A DNA stretch of 6,512 bases from SXRF01 sp964624555. GTDB taxonomy: Bacteria > Pseudomonadota > Alphaproteobacteria > Rickettsiales > SXRF01. The notes beneath the pieces are model-generated. The model worked only from the letters and a program-made list of their open reading frames with translations, ran no database searches and was not told where the DNA came from. This document shows, piece after piece, positions 1 through 5,254 of the stretch (positions within the stretch are counted from its first letter, which is position 1; each line of letters starts with the position of its first letter). Location of the stretch: NCBI GenBank assembly GCA_964624555.1, contig CAZUXB010000063.1, positions 1-6,512 of the forward strand. Direction: 5' to 3'. The position numbers were made by a program, and so were the translations under genes.

Positions 1-609
1 ACTGTAACCCTTGCTGTTTATGGCTGCGTGCTACTAGCTGTTATGACAGCGCTGTTCGCAACCCAGGAAACTAACCTCCCTCAGCAATTAATGCAGACAA
101 TCCAGGAAGAGGTAGCAAACCTGAACAAAAACTATGATATTAAGGTTGATGTTACAGTAAAGGACATATCATTCATGATATGCGGCTTCCTGGTATGGTT
201 ATGGGAAATAATACTCCTTGCCCACGCCTGGCTTATAAACAATTCCCTAATAAAGAAAAAAATAGCAAAACGCCCAAGCCTTATGATTACGCCATTTCCT
301 ATACCCAATTGGCTATTAACATTAATAGGCATCAGTGCTCTGGCATCACTTATTGGGGGCGAATCTATGCGCTTTCTAGGTAAATCTTCCCTGATTATTT
401 TTTTATTACCTTATTTTTTCCAAGGGGCGGCATTATTGAATATACTAACCATACATTGGCCTAATAGACGGTTTTTACTGGTTTTTGTCTATGTCTCAAC
501 TATTTTCCTGTTATGGCCAGCGCTGATAATAGCCGGCATCGGTGTATGGGACCATATAAAAATCTTAAACAAACACTTGTCAGCGGGCGGAACTTCGTCT
601 AAAAGTTAG
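1..609 (+). CDS. DUF2232 (YybS-like) multi-pass membrane protein, 3' part
   Basis: The reading frame is open from the first base, so the gene starts before the window; 202 residues are visible and it ends with TAG at 607-609. Hydrophobic stretches lie at visible residues 3-20 (partly cut), about 57-80, 103-120, 128-151 and 158-184. They are separated by a polar segment (21-55) and a basic loop (NSLIKKKIAKRP). The C-terminal pattern, a PYFFQGAALLN-like helix, then WPNRR, then an LLWPALIIAGIGVWD helix and a short polar tail, matches DUF2232 proteins. These lie between rpsR and rplI in many alphaproteobacteria, and the Bacillus homologue YybS is also near rplI. The molecular role of the family is not established; it should be an inner-membrane protein. 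The GTG at position 28 is an internal codon, not a start. The family call rests on pattern and on the position just before rplI. Confidence 0.75.
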   Translation, partial: TVTLAVYGCVLLAVMTALFATQETNLPQQLMQTIQEEVANLNKNYDIKVDVTVKDISFMICGFLVWLWEIILLAHAWLINNSLIKKKIAKRPSLMITPFPIPNWLLTLIGISALASLIGGESMRFLGKSSLIIFLLPYFFQGAALLNILTIHWPNRRFLLVFVYVSTIFLLWPALIIAGIGVWDHIKILNKHLSAGGTSSKS

Positions 610-637
610 CCCCCTTCAAATATTGCAGGTGCAGATT

Positions 638-668
638 GGAGGAGCGAAACGCGTGAAATACCGCGCGT
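638..668 (+). other. Possible leader element before rplI (SD, five-codon ORF, hairpin)
   Basis: In the 107-base gap before rplI a very strong Shine-Dalgarno-like GGAGGAG (638-644) stands 8 bases ahead of a GTG (653-655). That GTG opens a five-codon frame, MKYRA then TAG at 668-670. The same segment can fold: ACGCGT at 649-654 pairs with GCGCGT at 663-668, with one G-U pair and an 8-base loop. A second short inverted pair, GCTTT/AAAGC, follows at about 677-688. This could be a leader peptide or a translational control element for rplI, or the remnant of a decayed start. I know of no described leader of this type, so the call is weak. Confidence 0.25.
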
Positions 669-703
669 AGGCTGGAGCTTTGTAAAGCAAGAATAAGTAT
701 AAA

Positions 704-709
704 AAGGAG
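704..709 (+). promoter_or_regulatory. Shine-Dalgarno of rplI
   Basis: AAGGAG lies 7 bases ahead of the ATG at 717. It fixes this start, which also gives the canonical bL9 N-terminus MEVILLE. It is one of the clearest ribosome binding sites in the window. Confidence 0.8.
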
Positions 710-716
710 TAAGGTT

Positions 717-1175
717 ATGGAAGTTATTTTGTTAGAACGTATCGCCCGCCTTGGTAATATTGGCGAAACTGTAAAAGTCCGCAACGGTTTTGGCCGCAAC
801 TTCCTTATTCCCATGAAAAAAGCCCTCCGTGCCACTGAAGAAAATAAAAAAGTTTTTGAAGAACGCCGCCACATAATTGAAGAACAGAACGCAACGGCCC
901 GCAAAGAAGCTGAAGCCCAGGCTAAAAAAATCGATGGAATCAGCATAAAGCTCGTACGCCAGGCCAGCCAGGAAGGAAAACTTTATGGCTCTGTTACTGT
1001 ACGCGATATTGCTGACGCCCTGAAAGAAGCTGGCCATATAGTTCCAAGAAGCCAGATTATTCAAACGACTATAATCAAAACTATTGGCGAATACCCAGTT
1101 CGTATAATGCTGCACGCCGAAGTTGTGGCCAACATAAAACTCAATATCATCCGCGTAGAAACCGAAGCTGCTTAA
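717..1175 (+). CDS. rplI: Large ribosomal subunit protein bL9
   Basis: Encodes 152 residues, close to the usual 147-150 of short bL9 proteins. bL9 binds 23S rRNA near the base of the L1 stalk and helps maintain reading frame and 50S function. The N-terminal RNA-binding domain (about 1-45) carries the family signature: MEVILLERIARLGNIGETV, then KVRNGFGRNFLIP, then KKALRAT. The long charged connecting helix runs from about 41 to 75 (EENKKVFEERRHIIEEQNA, then a KEAEAQAKK stretch). The C-terminal domain (about 77-150) has the typical EGKLYGSVTVRDIADAL segment and ends in RVETEAA. The start is supported by the AAGGAG at 704-709. It follows the DUF2232 gene by 107 bases. No poly-T hairpin terminator is evident after the stop. 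Identification is secure. Confidence 0.97.
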   Translation: MEVILLERIARLGNIGETVKVRNGFGRNFLIPMKKALRATEENKKVFEERRHIIEEQNATARKEAEAQAKKIDGISIKLVRQASQEGKLYGSVTVRDIADALKEAGHIVPRSQIIQTTIIKTIGEYPVRIMLHAEVVANIKLNIIRVETEAA

Positions 1176-1190
1176 ATAACCTTGTAATTT

Positions 1191-1220
1191 TGCCATTTTT
1201 TTGTTACCATGGCAGGGTAA
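1191..1220 (+). repeat. Overlapping inverted repeats ahead of the small ORF
   Basis: Two short inverted repeats overlap here. TGCCAT (1191-1196) can pair with ATGGCA (1209-1214), and TTACC (1204-1208) can pair with GGTAA (1216-1220). The ATGGCA arm of the first is the loop of the second, so the two folds compete or could form a pseudoknot. A run of T (1195-1202) lies within the first loop and not after a stem, so this does not look like a normal intrinsic terminator for rplI in either direction. It ends 9 bases before the Shine-Dalgarno of the small ORF and might influence it. The stems are short, so chance is possible. Confidence 0.3.
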
Positions 1221-1229
1221 TATGTTTAT

Positions 1230-1234
1230 GGAGG
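1230..1234 (+). promoter_or_regulatory. Shine-Dalgarno that decides the small-ORF start
   Basis: GGAGG lies 5 bases ahead of the ATG at 1240. Upstream in-frame starts (TTG 1201, ATG 1222, ATG 1228) have no comparable site, and the ATG at 1228-1230 runs into this motif. This favours 1240 as the start. Confidence 0.6.
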
Positions 1235-1239
1235 CGGTT

Positions 1240-1431
1240 ATGGATTCTGTGTATAATGGTCAGGTACAGGCTATCAGTATTCCTAAAAATATTGATTATA
1301 GATGGTCATCTCTGGATTTATTGATCCTGATTACATTGGCGATGTATGTTTTTTCGTCAGTATCTCCACAGCCGGTTGGTAACTGCTCGCAGCGCGTAAG
1401 TGTTCAGAGTGCCGTGAAAACTTCTGTTTAG
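1240..1431 (+). CDS. Small single-helix membrane protein, unrecognised
   Basis: Encodes 63 residues from the ATG at 1240, chosen because GGAGG sits 5 bases upstream; a longer frame opens from TTG at 1201 but lacks a ribosome site. The protein has a short polar N-terminal part (MDSVYNGQVQAISIPKN), one hydrophobic stretch at residues 25-42 (LDLLILITLAMYVFSSV), and a polar tail with a single Cys (residue 49) rich in Ser, Val and Gln. It looks like a small inner-membrane protein with one pass and no charged cluster that would set topology clearly. There is no lipobox or obvious cleaved signal peptide. It lies alone in the 355-base gap between rplI and dnaB, with no known gene on the other strand. 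I do not recognise a family. Translation is plausible from the start context, but a chance frame cannot be excluded at this length. Confidence 0.5.
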   Translation: MDSVYNGQVQAISIPKNIDYRWSSLDLLILITLAMYVFSSVSPQPVGNCSQRVSVQSAVKTSV

Positions 1432-1462
1432 TTTTTTCAGGAAAATAAAAAATCTTCTGTTC

Positions 1463-1497
1463 TTGCCGTTGTCAGTTGGTTTCTGCTAGTGTAAATC
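1463..1497 (+). promoter_or_regulatory. Weak promoter candidate for dnaB-alr
   Basis: The 99 bases before dnaB contain TTGTCA (1469-1474), one base off the -35 consensus. It is followed 17 bases later by TAAATC (1492-1497) or 15 bases later by TGTAAA (1490-1495). An alternative pairs TTGCCG (1463-1468) with an extended -10-like TGCTAGTGT (1484-1492). None is a good -10. The placement about 35 bases ahead of the dnaB start is sensible, and dnaB has no good Shine-Dalgarno. The rest of the gap (1432-1462) shows nothing I can name. Confidence 0.3.
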
Positions 1498-1530
1498 TGT
1501 TACCTAAGAATAAACAGATGGCGGCCAACC

Positions 1531-3015
1531 ATGTCGAGCATACTTTCCAAAGCACCAGAGAAGTCACTTACTGAAAGCATAGCAGATCTTCCATTTCGTC
1601 AGGCTCCTTGTAATATCGAAGCTGAGCAGGCATTGCTTGGTGCCTTACTGGTGAATAATGAGGCCTTACAATATATCGGCGACCAGCTTCATAGTGATCA
1701 TTTCTATGAGCCGCTTCATGCCCGTATTTTTGAAGCTATCCAAAAATTCAGTGACAAAGGCCTTATCGCCAACCCGATAACCCTGCGCCATTACTTTGAC
1801 CAGGACGAAGCACTGGCCGATATCGGCGGCGGAACTTATCTGGCCAAACTCGCCGCAGCGGCTATCACCGTCATAAATATCAGCGATTACAGCAAAATGA
1901 TTTATGACCTTGCCCTGAAACGCCAGCTAATAGCAATTGGCGAAACAGTAGTGAACACCGCTTACACCCACCAGATCGATATACCAGCTACAAAACAGAT
2001 AGAGGACGCCGAACAGAAGCTATTTAATATTTCCATAGAAGGAACTGGAGATAAGGGGTTCCGCGCCCTGCGTTATGCAGTACTGAAATCGATAGAACAA
2101 ACCGACCATGCCCTTAAGAACAGCAACCACCTTGTCGGTATCACCACTGGCCTGAACGATATGGACAAGATGCTCGGTGGCCTGAAACGCTCCGACCTGC
2201 TTATACTGGCGGGCAGGCCTTCTATGGGGAAAACCGCTCTCGCCGTCAACATGGCCTACAACGCCGGCCTGCATCTTGCTAAAAAAGCCAAGGCGGAAGG
2301 ACTTTCATCAAAGGAAGCTGGCAGTGTTGGATTTTTCTCGCTTGAAATGTCATCAGAGCAACTATCTACCCGTATGCTTTCCAGTGCCAGCAAACTTAAT
2401 TCCTATAACCTACTGAATGGCAAAATAACCGCCGAAGAATTCGCCCATCTGGTACGAGTCAGTAATGAAATGTCACAAATGCCATTCTTTATTGACGATA
2501 CACCGGCACTTTCAATTGCCGCGCTACGCACCCGCGCCCGCCGCCTGCAACGCATGCATAATTTAAAAGTCCTGGTGGTTGATTACCTGCAACTGGTGCG
2601 CGGCAGCTCGGAAATGTCGCAAAATAACCGCGTGCAGGAAGTATCAGAAATCACCCAGGGCTTGAAAGCAATTGCCAAGGAACTTGACATACCAGTGCTC
2701 GCACTCTCCCAGCTTTCCCGCGCCGTTGAACAACGTGAAAATAAACGCCCGCTGCTTTCCGACCTGCGCGAGTCCGGCTCAATAGAACAGGATGCTGACG
2801 TGGTAATGTTCATTTACCGCGAGGAGTATTACCTCTCACGCGAGCAACCCAAAGAGGGAACCGCCGAACATGCCAAATGGCAGGAGGACATGAACAAAGC
2901 CCTGAATATTGCCGAGGTCATAGTTGCCAAGCACCGTAATGGTGCCATCGGCGATGTAAAACTGCGCTTTGATGCCAGCCTCACCCAGTTTGATAATCTG
3001 GCAGATGGGTACTAA
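1531..3015 (+). CDS. dnaB: Replicative DNA helicase DnaB
   Basis: Encodes 494 residues, in the family's usual 450-500 range. DnaB is the hexameric 5'-3' helicase that unwinds DNA at the replication fork and recruits primase. The N-terminal primase-interacting domain (about 24-130) opens with NIEAEQALLGALLVNNEA. A linker follows, then the RecA-type motor domain (about 195-494). Walker A is GRPSMGKT at 228-235 (Lys234). The catalytic Glu is in FFSLEM (Glu272) and Walker B is VLVVDYLQL (Asp351). The sensor segment is ALSQLSRAVEQR (391-402), followed by the LRESGSIEQDADVVMF stretch. The arginine-finger segment is KHRNG (467-471). The longer loop before FFSLEM (about 250-268) is usual in alphaproteobacterial DnaB. 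No intein interrupts Walker A or the other common insertion sites. The start lacks a good Shine-Dalgarno; ATG 1531 gives a normal N-terminus. alr begins 9 bases downstream, which implies co-transcription. Confidence 0.97.
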   Translation: MSSILSKAPEKSLTESIADLPFRQAPCNIEAEQALLGALLVNNEALQYIGDQLHSDHFYEPLHARIFEAIQKFSDKGLIANPITLRHYFDQDEALADIGGGTYLAKLAAAAITVINISDYSKMIYDLALKRQLIAIGETVVNTAYTHQIDIPATKQIEDAEQKLFNISIEGTGDKGFRALRYAVLKSIEQTDHALKNSNHLVGITTGLNDMDKMLGGLKRSDLLILAGRPSMGKTALAVNMAYNAGLHLAKKAKAEGLSSKEAGSVGFFSLEMSSEQLSTRMLSSASKLNSYNLLNGKITAEEFAHLVRVSNEMSQMPFFIDDTPALSIAALRTRARRLQRMHNLKVLVVDYLQLVRGSSEMSQNNRVQEVSEITQGLKAIAKELDIPVLALSQLSRAVEQRENKRPLLSDLRESGSIEQDADVVMFIYREEYYLSREQPKEGTAEHAKWQEDMNKALNIAEVIVAKHRNGAIGDVKLRFDASLTQFDNLADGY

Positions 3016-3024
3016 AAACTAGCC

Positions 3025-4107
3025 ATGACCTCTTTCTTCCCAACCCTTACCATAAACCTTACCGCCCTTCGTGCTAACTATAACCTTCTGCGTATGCGCC
3101 ATGCCAAAAAATCCTTGGCGGCAGTGGTCAAAGCCGATGCTTACGGGCTGGGTGTGGAAGGTATCGCCCTCACCCTCTGGCAGGAAGGCCAACATGATTT
3201 TTTTGTTGCGACACTTGCCGAAGCCATAGAATTGCGTACCATTCTGCCCGAGGCCAGGATCGGAGTATTCCAGGGTTTTTTCGCCGGAGAAGAAAAAGAA
3301 TATGTCCAGCACAAACTTATTCCAGTGCTTAATGATATTCCGGAAGTGGAACGTTTTGCCCATTGTAATTTATGGCGGGAGAATAGCCCGGTAATTATCC
3401 ATATCGATACCGGAATGACCAGGCTAGGCCTGTCCGAAACCGACCTTAAGCACCCAACTCTTTCTAATCTTTCCACACTTCAAACTCTACACTCCACACT
3501 CATAATGTCACACCTCGCCTGTGCCAATGACCCGGTACACCCCAAAAATAGCGAACAACTGGCACGTTTTAAAAGAGCTATAAAACATTTTCCTAATGCC
3601 AAATACAGCCTTGCCAATTCTGCGGGAATATTTTTGCCAGATGACTTTCACTTCGACATCGCCCGCCCCGGCTGCGCCCTGTACGGAATAAACCCCTATG
3701 ACGGGGTAAACCCAATGCAACACGTGGCAACATTATCAGCACCGATCTTCCAGATCCGCACCCTGGATCGTGATGAAACGATAGGCTATGGTGCCACCAC
3801 CGCTGCAACAAAGGGCAGCAGGGTGGCAGTTGTCGGCATCGGTTATGCTGATGGTTATTTCCGCTCCCTTGGTAACCAGAGTTTTGCCTATATTGCCGGT
3901 CATAAGGTACCGCTGGTGGGCAGGGTATCCATGGACATGGTCGAACTTGATATATCAGAAGTGCCGGAAACAAAAATAACCGCAAATACCCGCGCCGAAT
4001 TCATAAATGACCGGCAAACAGTTGATGCCATAGCCGCACAGTGCAATACCATCGGCTATGAAATATTCACTCGTATCGGCAACCGCGTACAACGTATTTA
4101 CAGCTAA
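3025..4107 (+). CDS. alr: Alanine racemase (PLP-dependent)
   Basis: Encodes 360 residues, the usual length. The enzyme interconverts L- and D-alanine in the cytoplasm and supplies D-Ala for peptidoglycan. The N-terminal barrel carries the PLP-lysine motif AVVKADAYGLG (Lys36). Further conserved segments are HIDTGMTRLG (Arg133), MSHLACANDP (from 161), NSAGIF and FDIARPGCALYGI. The C-terminal beta domain supplies the catalytic Tyr255 in ETIGYGATT, then VGIGYADGYFR (273-278 core) and GRVSMDMVELDI with Met303-Asp304. All catalytic residues are present, so the enzyme should be active. Residues 143-160 are a low-complexity Leu/Ser/Thr-rich stretch encoded by G-free DNA. The start is 9 bases after the dnaB stop with no clear Shine-Dalgarno, which suggests translational coupling to dnaB. 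In related genomes radA often follows; here it does not. Confidence 0.95.
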   Translation: MTSFFPTLTINLTALRANYNLLRMRHAKKSLAAVVKADAYGLGVEGIALTLWQEGQHDFFVATLAEAIELRTILPEARIGVFQGFFAGEEKEYVQHKLIPVLNDIPEVERFAHCNLWRENSPVIIHIDTGMTRLGLSETDLKHPTLSNLSTLQTLHSTLIMSHLACANDPVHPKNSEQLARFKRAIKHFPNAKYSLANSAGIFLPDDFHFDIARPGCALYGINPYDGVNPMQHVATLSAPIFQIRTLDRDETIGYGATTAATKGSRVAVVGIGYADGYFRSLGNQSFAYIAGHKVPLVGRVSMDMVELDISEVPETKITANTRAEFINDRQTVDAIAAQCNTIGYEIFTRIGNRVQRIYS

Positions 4108-4109
4108 TA

Positions 4110-4139
4110 TATTGAATTATAAAAATAATATTTTCAATA
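4110..4139. terminator. AT-rich inverted repeat after alr, possible weak terminator
   Basis: TATTGAA (4110-4116) is perfectly complementary to TTCAATA (4133-4139). Inside, TTAT (4117-4120) can pair with ATAA (4125-4128), which leaves a 4-base bulge. The hairpin begins 3 bases after the alr stop codon. It is almost entirely A-T and has no T run after it on the plus strand, so it would be a poor intrinsic terminator. It may instead be an operator-like element or a chance feature of AT-rich DNA. Confidence 0.3.
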
Positions 4140-4143
4140 AATA

Positions 4144-4176
4144 TTAATACCATAATTAAAGAAAATTTACTATAAT
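4144..4176 (+). promoter_or_regulatory. Promoter candidate for first ankyrin-like gene
   Basis: A perfect -10 hexamer TATAAT (4171-4176) lies 39 bases ahead of the ATG at 4216. There is no good -35 at 16-18 bases; the nearest conserved block is TTAATAC at 4144-4150, also found before the second gene. The surroundings are very AT-rich, which favours promoter activity but also raises the rate of chance matches. Confidence 0.45.
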
Positions 4177-4215
4177 GTTAACAAGCTATAAACATTAACT
4201 AATTTTAAGGTTATT

Positions 4216-4650
4216 ATGGAGAATGACAAAAAATTTAAAGTTATATTACGTAATTTGATGCGGGATCGTGGAAAATCTGTACTTTATGCACAATCAACCC
4301 ATCTCCAGAATTTAAATTTACAAGAAAGTCGAAATGGCCATACCTTACTGCATCTCTTAACTATTAATGGCAAGACCGATGTTGCCATAGCATTAGTAGA
4401 AAGAGCAACAGCTGAACAATTGCAAATAAAAGACATATACGACAAAGATCCGATAGATCTAGCACTTGATTTTAAAAATGAAAGGCTGCTGGCGGCGATG
4501 GAAAAAGTAGTGGGCCGCGATGTTATAGAAGAACATCGCAAAGGGCCGGTTGGTAGAGAAGGTGAATCATTTGAGCAACTTCTACACTCCTGCCAATGGA
4601 TATGTCCAGACAGAATAACTCAAACACGATCTGCTGCCCTTGGAAATTAA
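4216..4650 (+). CDS. Small ankyrin-like repeat protein, paralogue of the next gene
   Basis: Encodes 144 residues. The start has AAGG (4207-4210) 5 bases upstream. Residues 38-71 fit one ankyrin repeat: NGHTLLHLL, then TDVAIALVERATAEQL, matching the G-T-L-H turn and helix pair of the consensus. Residues 73-99 (DIYDKDPIDLALDFKNERLL) look like a second, degenerate repeat. An N-terminal helix (FKVILRNLM) precedes them. There is no signal peptide or membrane segment. The next gene encodes a clear relative: both share an LQ(E/D) lead-in, G-T-L-L, DV-ALxER-TxEQL and a V-G-I-E-E segment. The two diverge completely after about residue 110, where this protein ends in a Cys/Trp-containing tail. Ankyrin repeats mediate protein binding; no partner or pathway can be read from the sequence. 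Base composition is more AT-rich than in dnaB or alr, which is compatible with later acquisition. Confidence 0.7.
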   Translation: MENDKKFKVILRNLMRDRGKSVLYAQSTHLQNLNLQESRNGHTLLHLLTINGKTDVAIALVERATAEQLQIKDIYDKDPIDLALDFKNERLLAAMEKVVGRDVIEEHRKGPVGREGESFEQLLHSCQWICPDRITQTRSAALGN

Positions 4651-4676
4651 CCAAAATGCTTTATCAAATATCCAAC

Positions 4677-4745
4677 ATATTGAATTATATAACTTAATAA
4701 TTTGTCACGTAATCTTAATACATAAATCAACGCAAATAGTATAAA
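4677..4745 (+). repeat. Upstream module, copy 2 (before second ankyrin-like gene)
   Basis: This is the counterpart of 4109-4176. ATATTGAATTATA (4677-4689) is identical to copy 1; it is followed by TAATAATTT, then TTAATAC (4715-4721) and a TATAAA (4740-4745). It fills most of the 127-base gap between the two ankyrin-like genes. The spacer carries a TTGTCA (4702-4707) that is too far from the -10 to act as its -35. It is best explained as part of a tandem duplication that included gene plus promoter region. Confidence 0.5.
4715..4745 (+). promoter_or_regulatory. Promoter candidate for second ankyrin-like gene
   Basis: TATAAA (4740-4745) lies 32 bases ahead of the ATG at 4778. The hexamer 17 bases before it, AATACA (4717-4722), matches only the last three bases of the -35 consensus. 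The conserved TTAATAC block overlaps this position. It is weak by itself and is supported mainly by its resemblance to the region before the first gene. Confidence 0.4.
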
Positions 4746-4751
4746 ATGAAG

Positions 4752-4769
4752 CCAGTAACAATATGCTGG
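4752..4769 (+). other. Short hairpin over the ribosome site of the second ankyrin-like gene
   Basis: CCAG (4752-4755) pairs with CTGG (4766-4769), extended by a T-G and an A-T pair, with a loop of about 6 bases. The only Shine-Dalgarno-like bases for the gene, GGA at 4768-4770, fall at the 3' arm, so the stem could hide the ribosome site. The stem is short and chance is possible. Confidence 0.25.
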
Positions 4770-4777
4770 AATGAAAA

Positions 4778-5254
4778 ATGCTTAATGAACCAATTATTGA
4801 TGAAGCAAGGTTTAATGCAATTGCTGATAAACTTACTGGCGAGAAGAATGTTGCCATGCAGACTGTCGCGGCACTTACCGACTACCATCTTAGTTTACAG
4901 GACAAAAAAGGGAATACCCTGTTGAAAAAACTATTGGGTCATGGCGACAGAGATGTAATACTGGCATTAATAGAACGCTCAACCCCTGAACAATTATCCA
5001 TGCCTAACCAAGATGGGGGAAACGCTGTAAGAAGCGCCCTTCTCCAATCACGTCGTTTTGATGGCGAATATGACAAGATCGTAAAAGCCATCACTAAAAA
5101 GGTCGGAAAGCAGAAAATAGAAGAAGCCGAAGCAGAAATTGCTGAAAAAGCTGAACGGCTAAAACTAAAGGGTTGGCAAGTCATAGATGGCTCCGGCCAG
5201 AGAGATGAACCAGAACTGGACTTAAGGACAGTAAGAAGACTGTTTAAAACTTAA
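4778..5254 (+). CDS. Small ankyrin-like repeat protein with helical tail
   Basis: Encodes 158 residues from ATG 4778, with only a weak GGA ahead (4768-4770). An N-terminal helical part (residues 10-38, RFNAIADKLTGEKN and onward) leads into an ankyrin-like repeat at about 41-75: KKGNTLLKKLLGHGDRDV, then ALIERSTPEQL. A second degenerate unit spans about 76-110 (NQDGGNAVRSALLQS and onward). A Glu/Lys/Ala-rich helix follows (111-130, with EEAEAEIAEKAERLK), which could form a short coiled coil, then a polar tail ending RRLFKT. It is a paralogue of the preceding gene over roughly the first 110 residues. There is no membrane segment or signal peptide. A role in protein-protein contact is likely from the fold; an effector role is possible in a host-associated bacterium but not shown. 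Its TAA stop directly abuts the stop of the oppositely oriented mutase gene. Confidence 0.7.
   Translation: MLNEPIIDEARFNAIADKLTGEKNVAMQTVAALTDYHLSLQDKKGNTLLKKLLGHGDRDVILALIERSTPEQLSMPNQDGGNAVRSALLQSRRFDGEYDKIVKAITKKVGKQKIEEAEAEIAEKAERLKLKGWQVIDGSGQRDEPELDLRTVRRLFKT

Larger units (their letters stand above)
4109..4176 (+). repeat. Upstream module, copy 1 (before first ankyrin-like gene)
   Basis: This AT-rich stretch shares ordered blocks with 4677-4745. An exact 13-base block ATATTGAATTATA (4109-4121) is followed by a TAATA-TTT segment. Then come TTAATAC (4144-4150) after 22 bases and a -10-like TATAAT (4171-4176) after another 20 bases. In copy 2 the corresponding spacings are 25 and 18. 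AT-rich DNA yields short matches easily, but the order and spacing agree across nearly 70 bases and both lie upstream of paralogous genes. I infer a duplicated promoter region. Confidence 0.5.

Noticed and set aside
28..30. GTG as the start of the first gene
   Set aside because: The frame is open to the window edge and residues before it continue a membrane helix, so the gene is cut by the window.
732..1196. Long minus-strand open frame (154 codons) opposite rplI
   Set aside because: It is a shadow of rplI. The product is Phe/Ala/Ser-rich with no domain pattern, while the plus strand encodes a complete, canonical bL9.
1195..1202. T run after rplI as an intrinsic terminator
   Set aside because: No stable stem ends directly before the run; the nearest stem places it in the loop.
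1201..1239. Longer version of the small ORF starting at TTG 1201
   Set aside because: No ribosome site precedes it, while GGAGG fits the ATG at 1240. The extra residues overlap the inverted repeats.
1252..1257. Perfect TATAAT
   Set aside because: It lies inside the small ORF with no matching -35 and about 275 bases from dnaB, so chance is the simplest explanation.
2209..2240. Possible intein insertion at DnaB Walker A
   Set aside because: The motif GRPSMGKT is continuous and the protein is of normal length, so no intein is present.
3019..3985. Several minus- and plus-strand open frames within alr
   Set aside because: They overlap a complete alanine racemase with all catalytic residues and show no domain pattern of their own.
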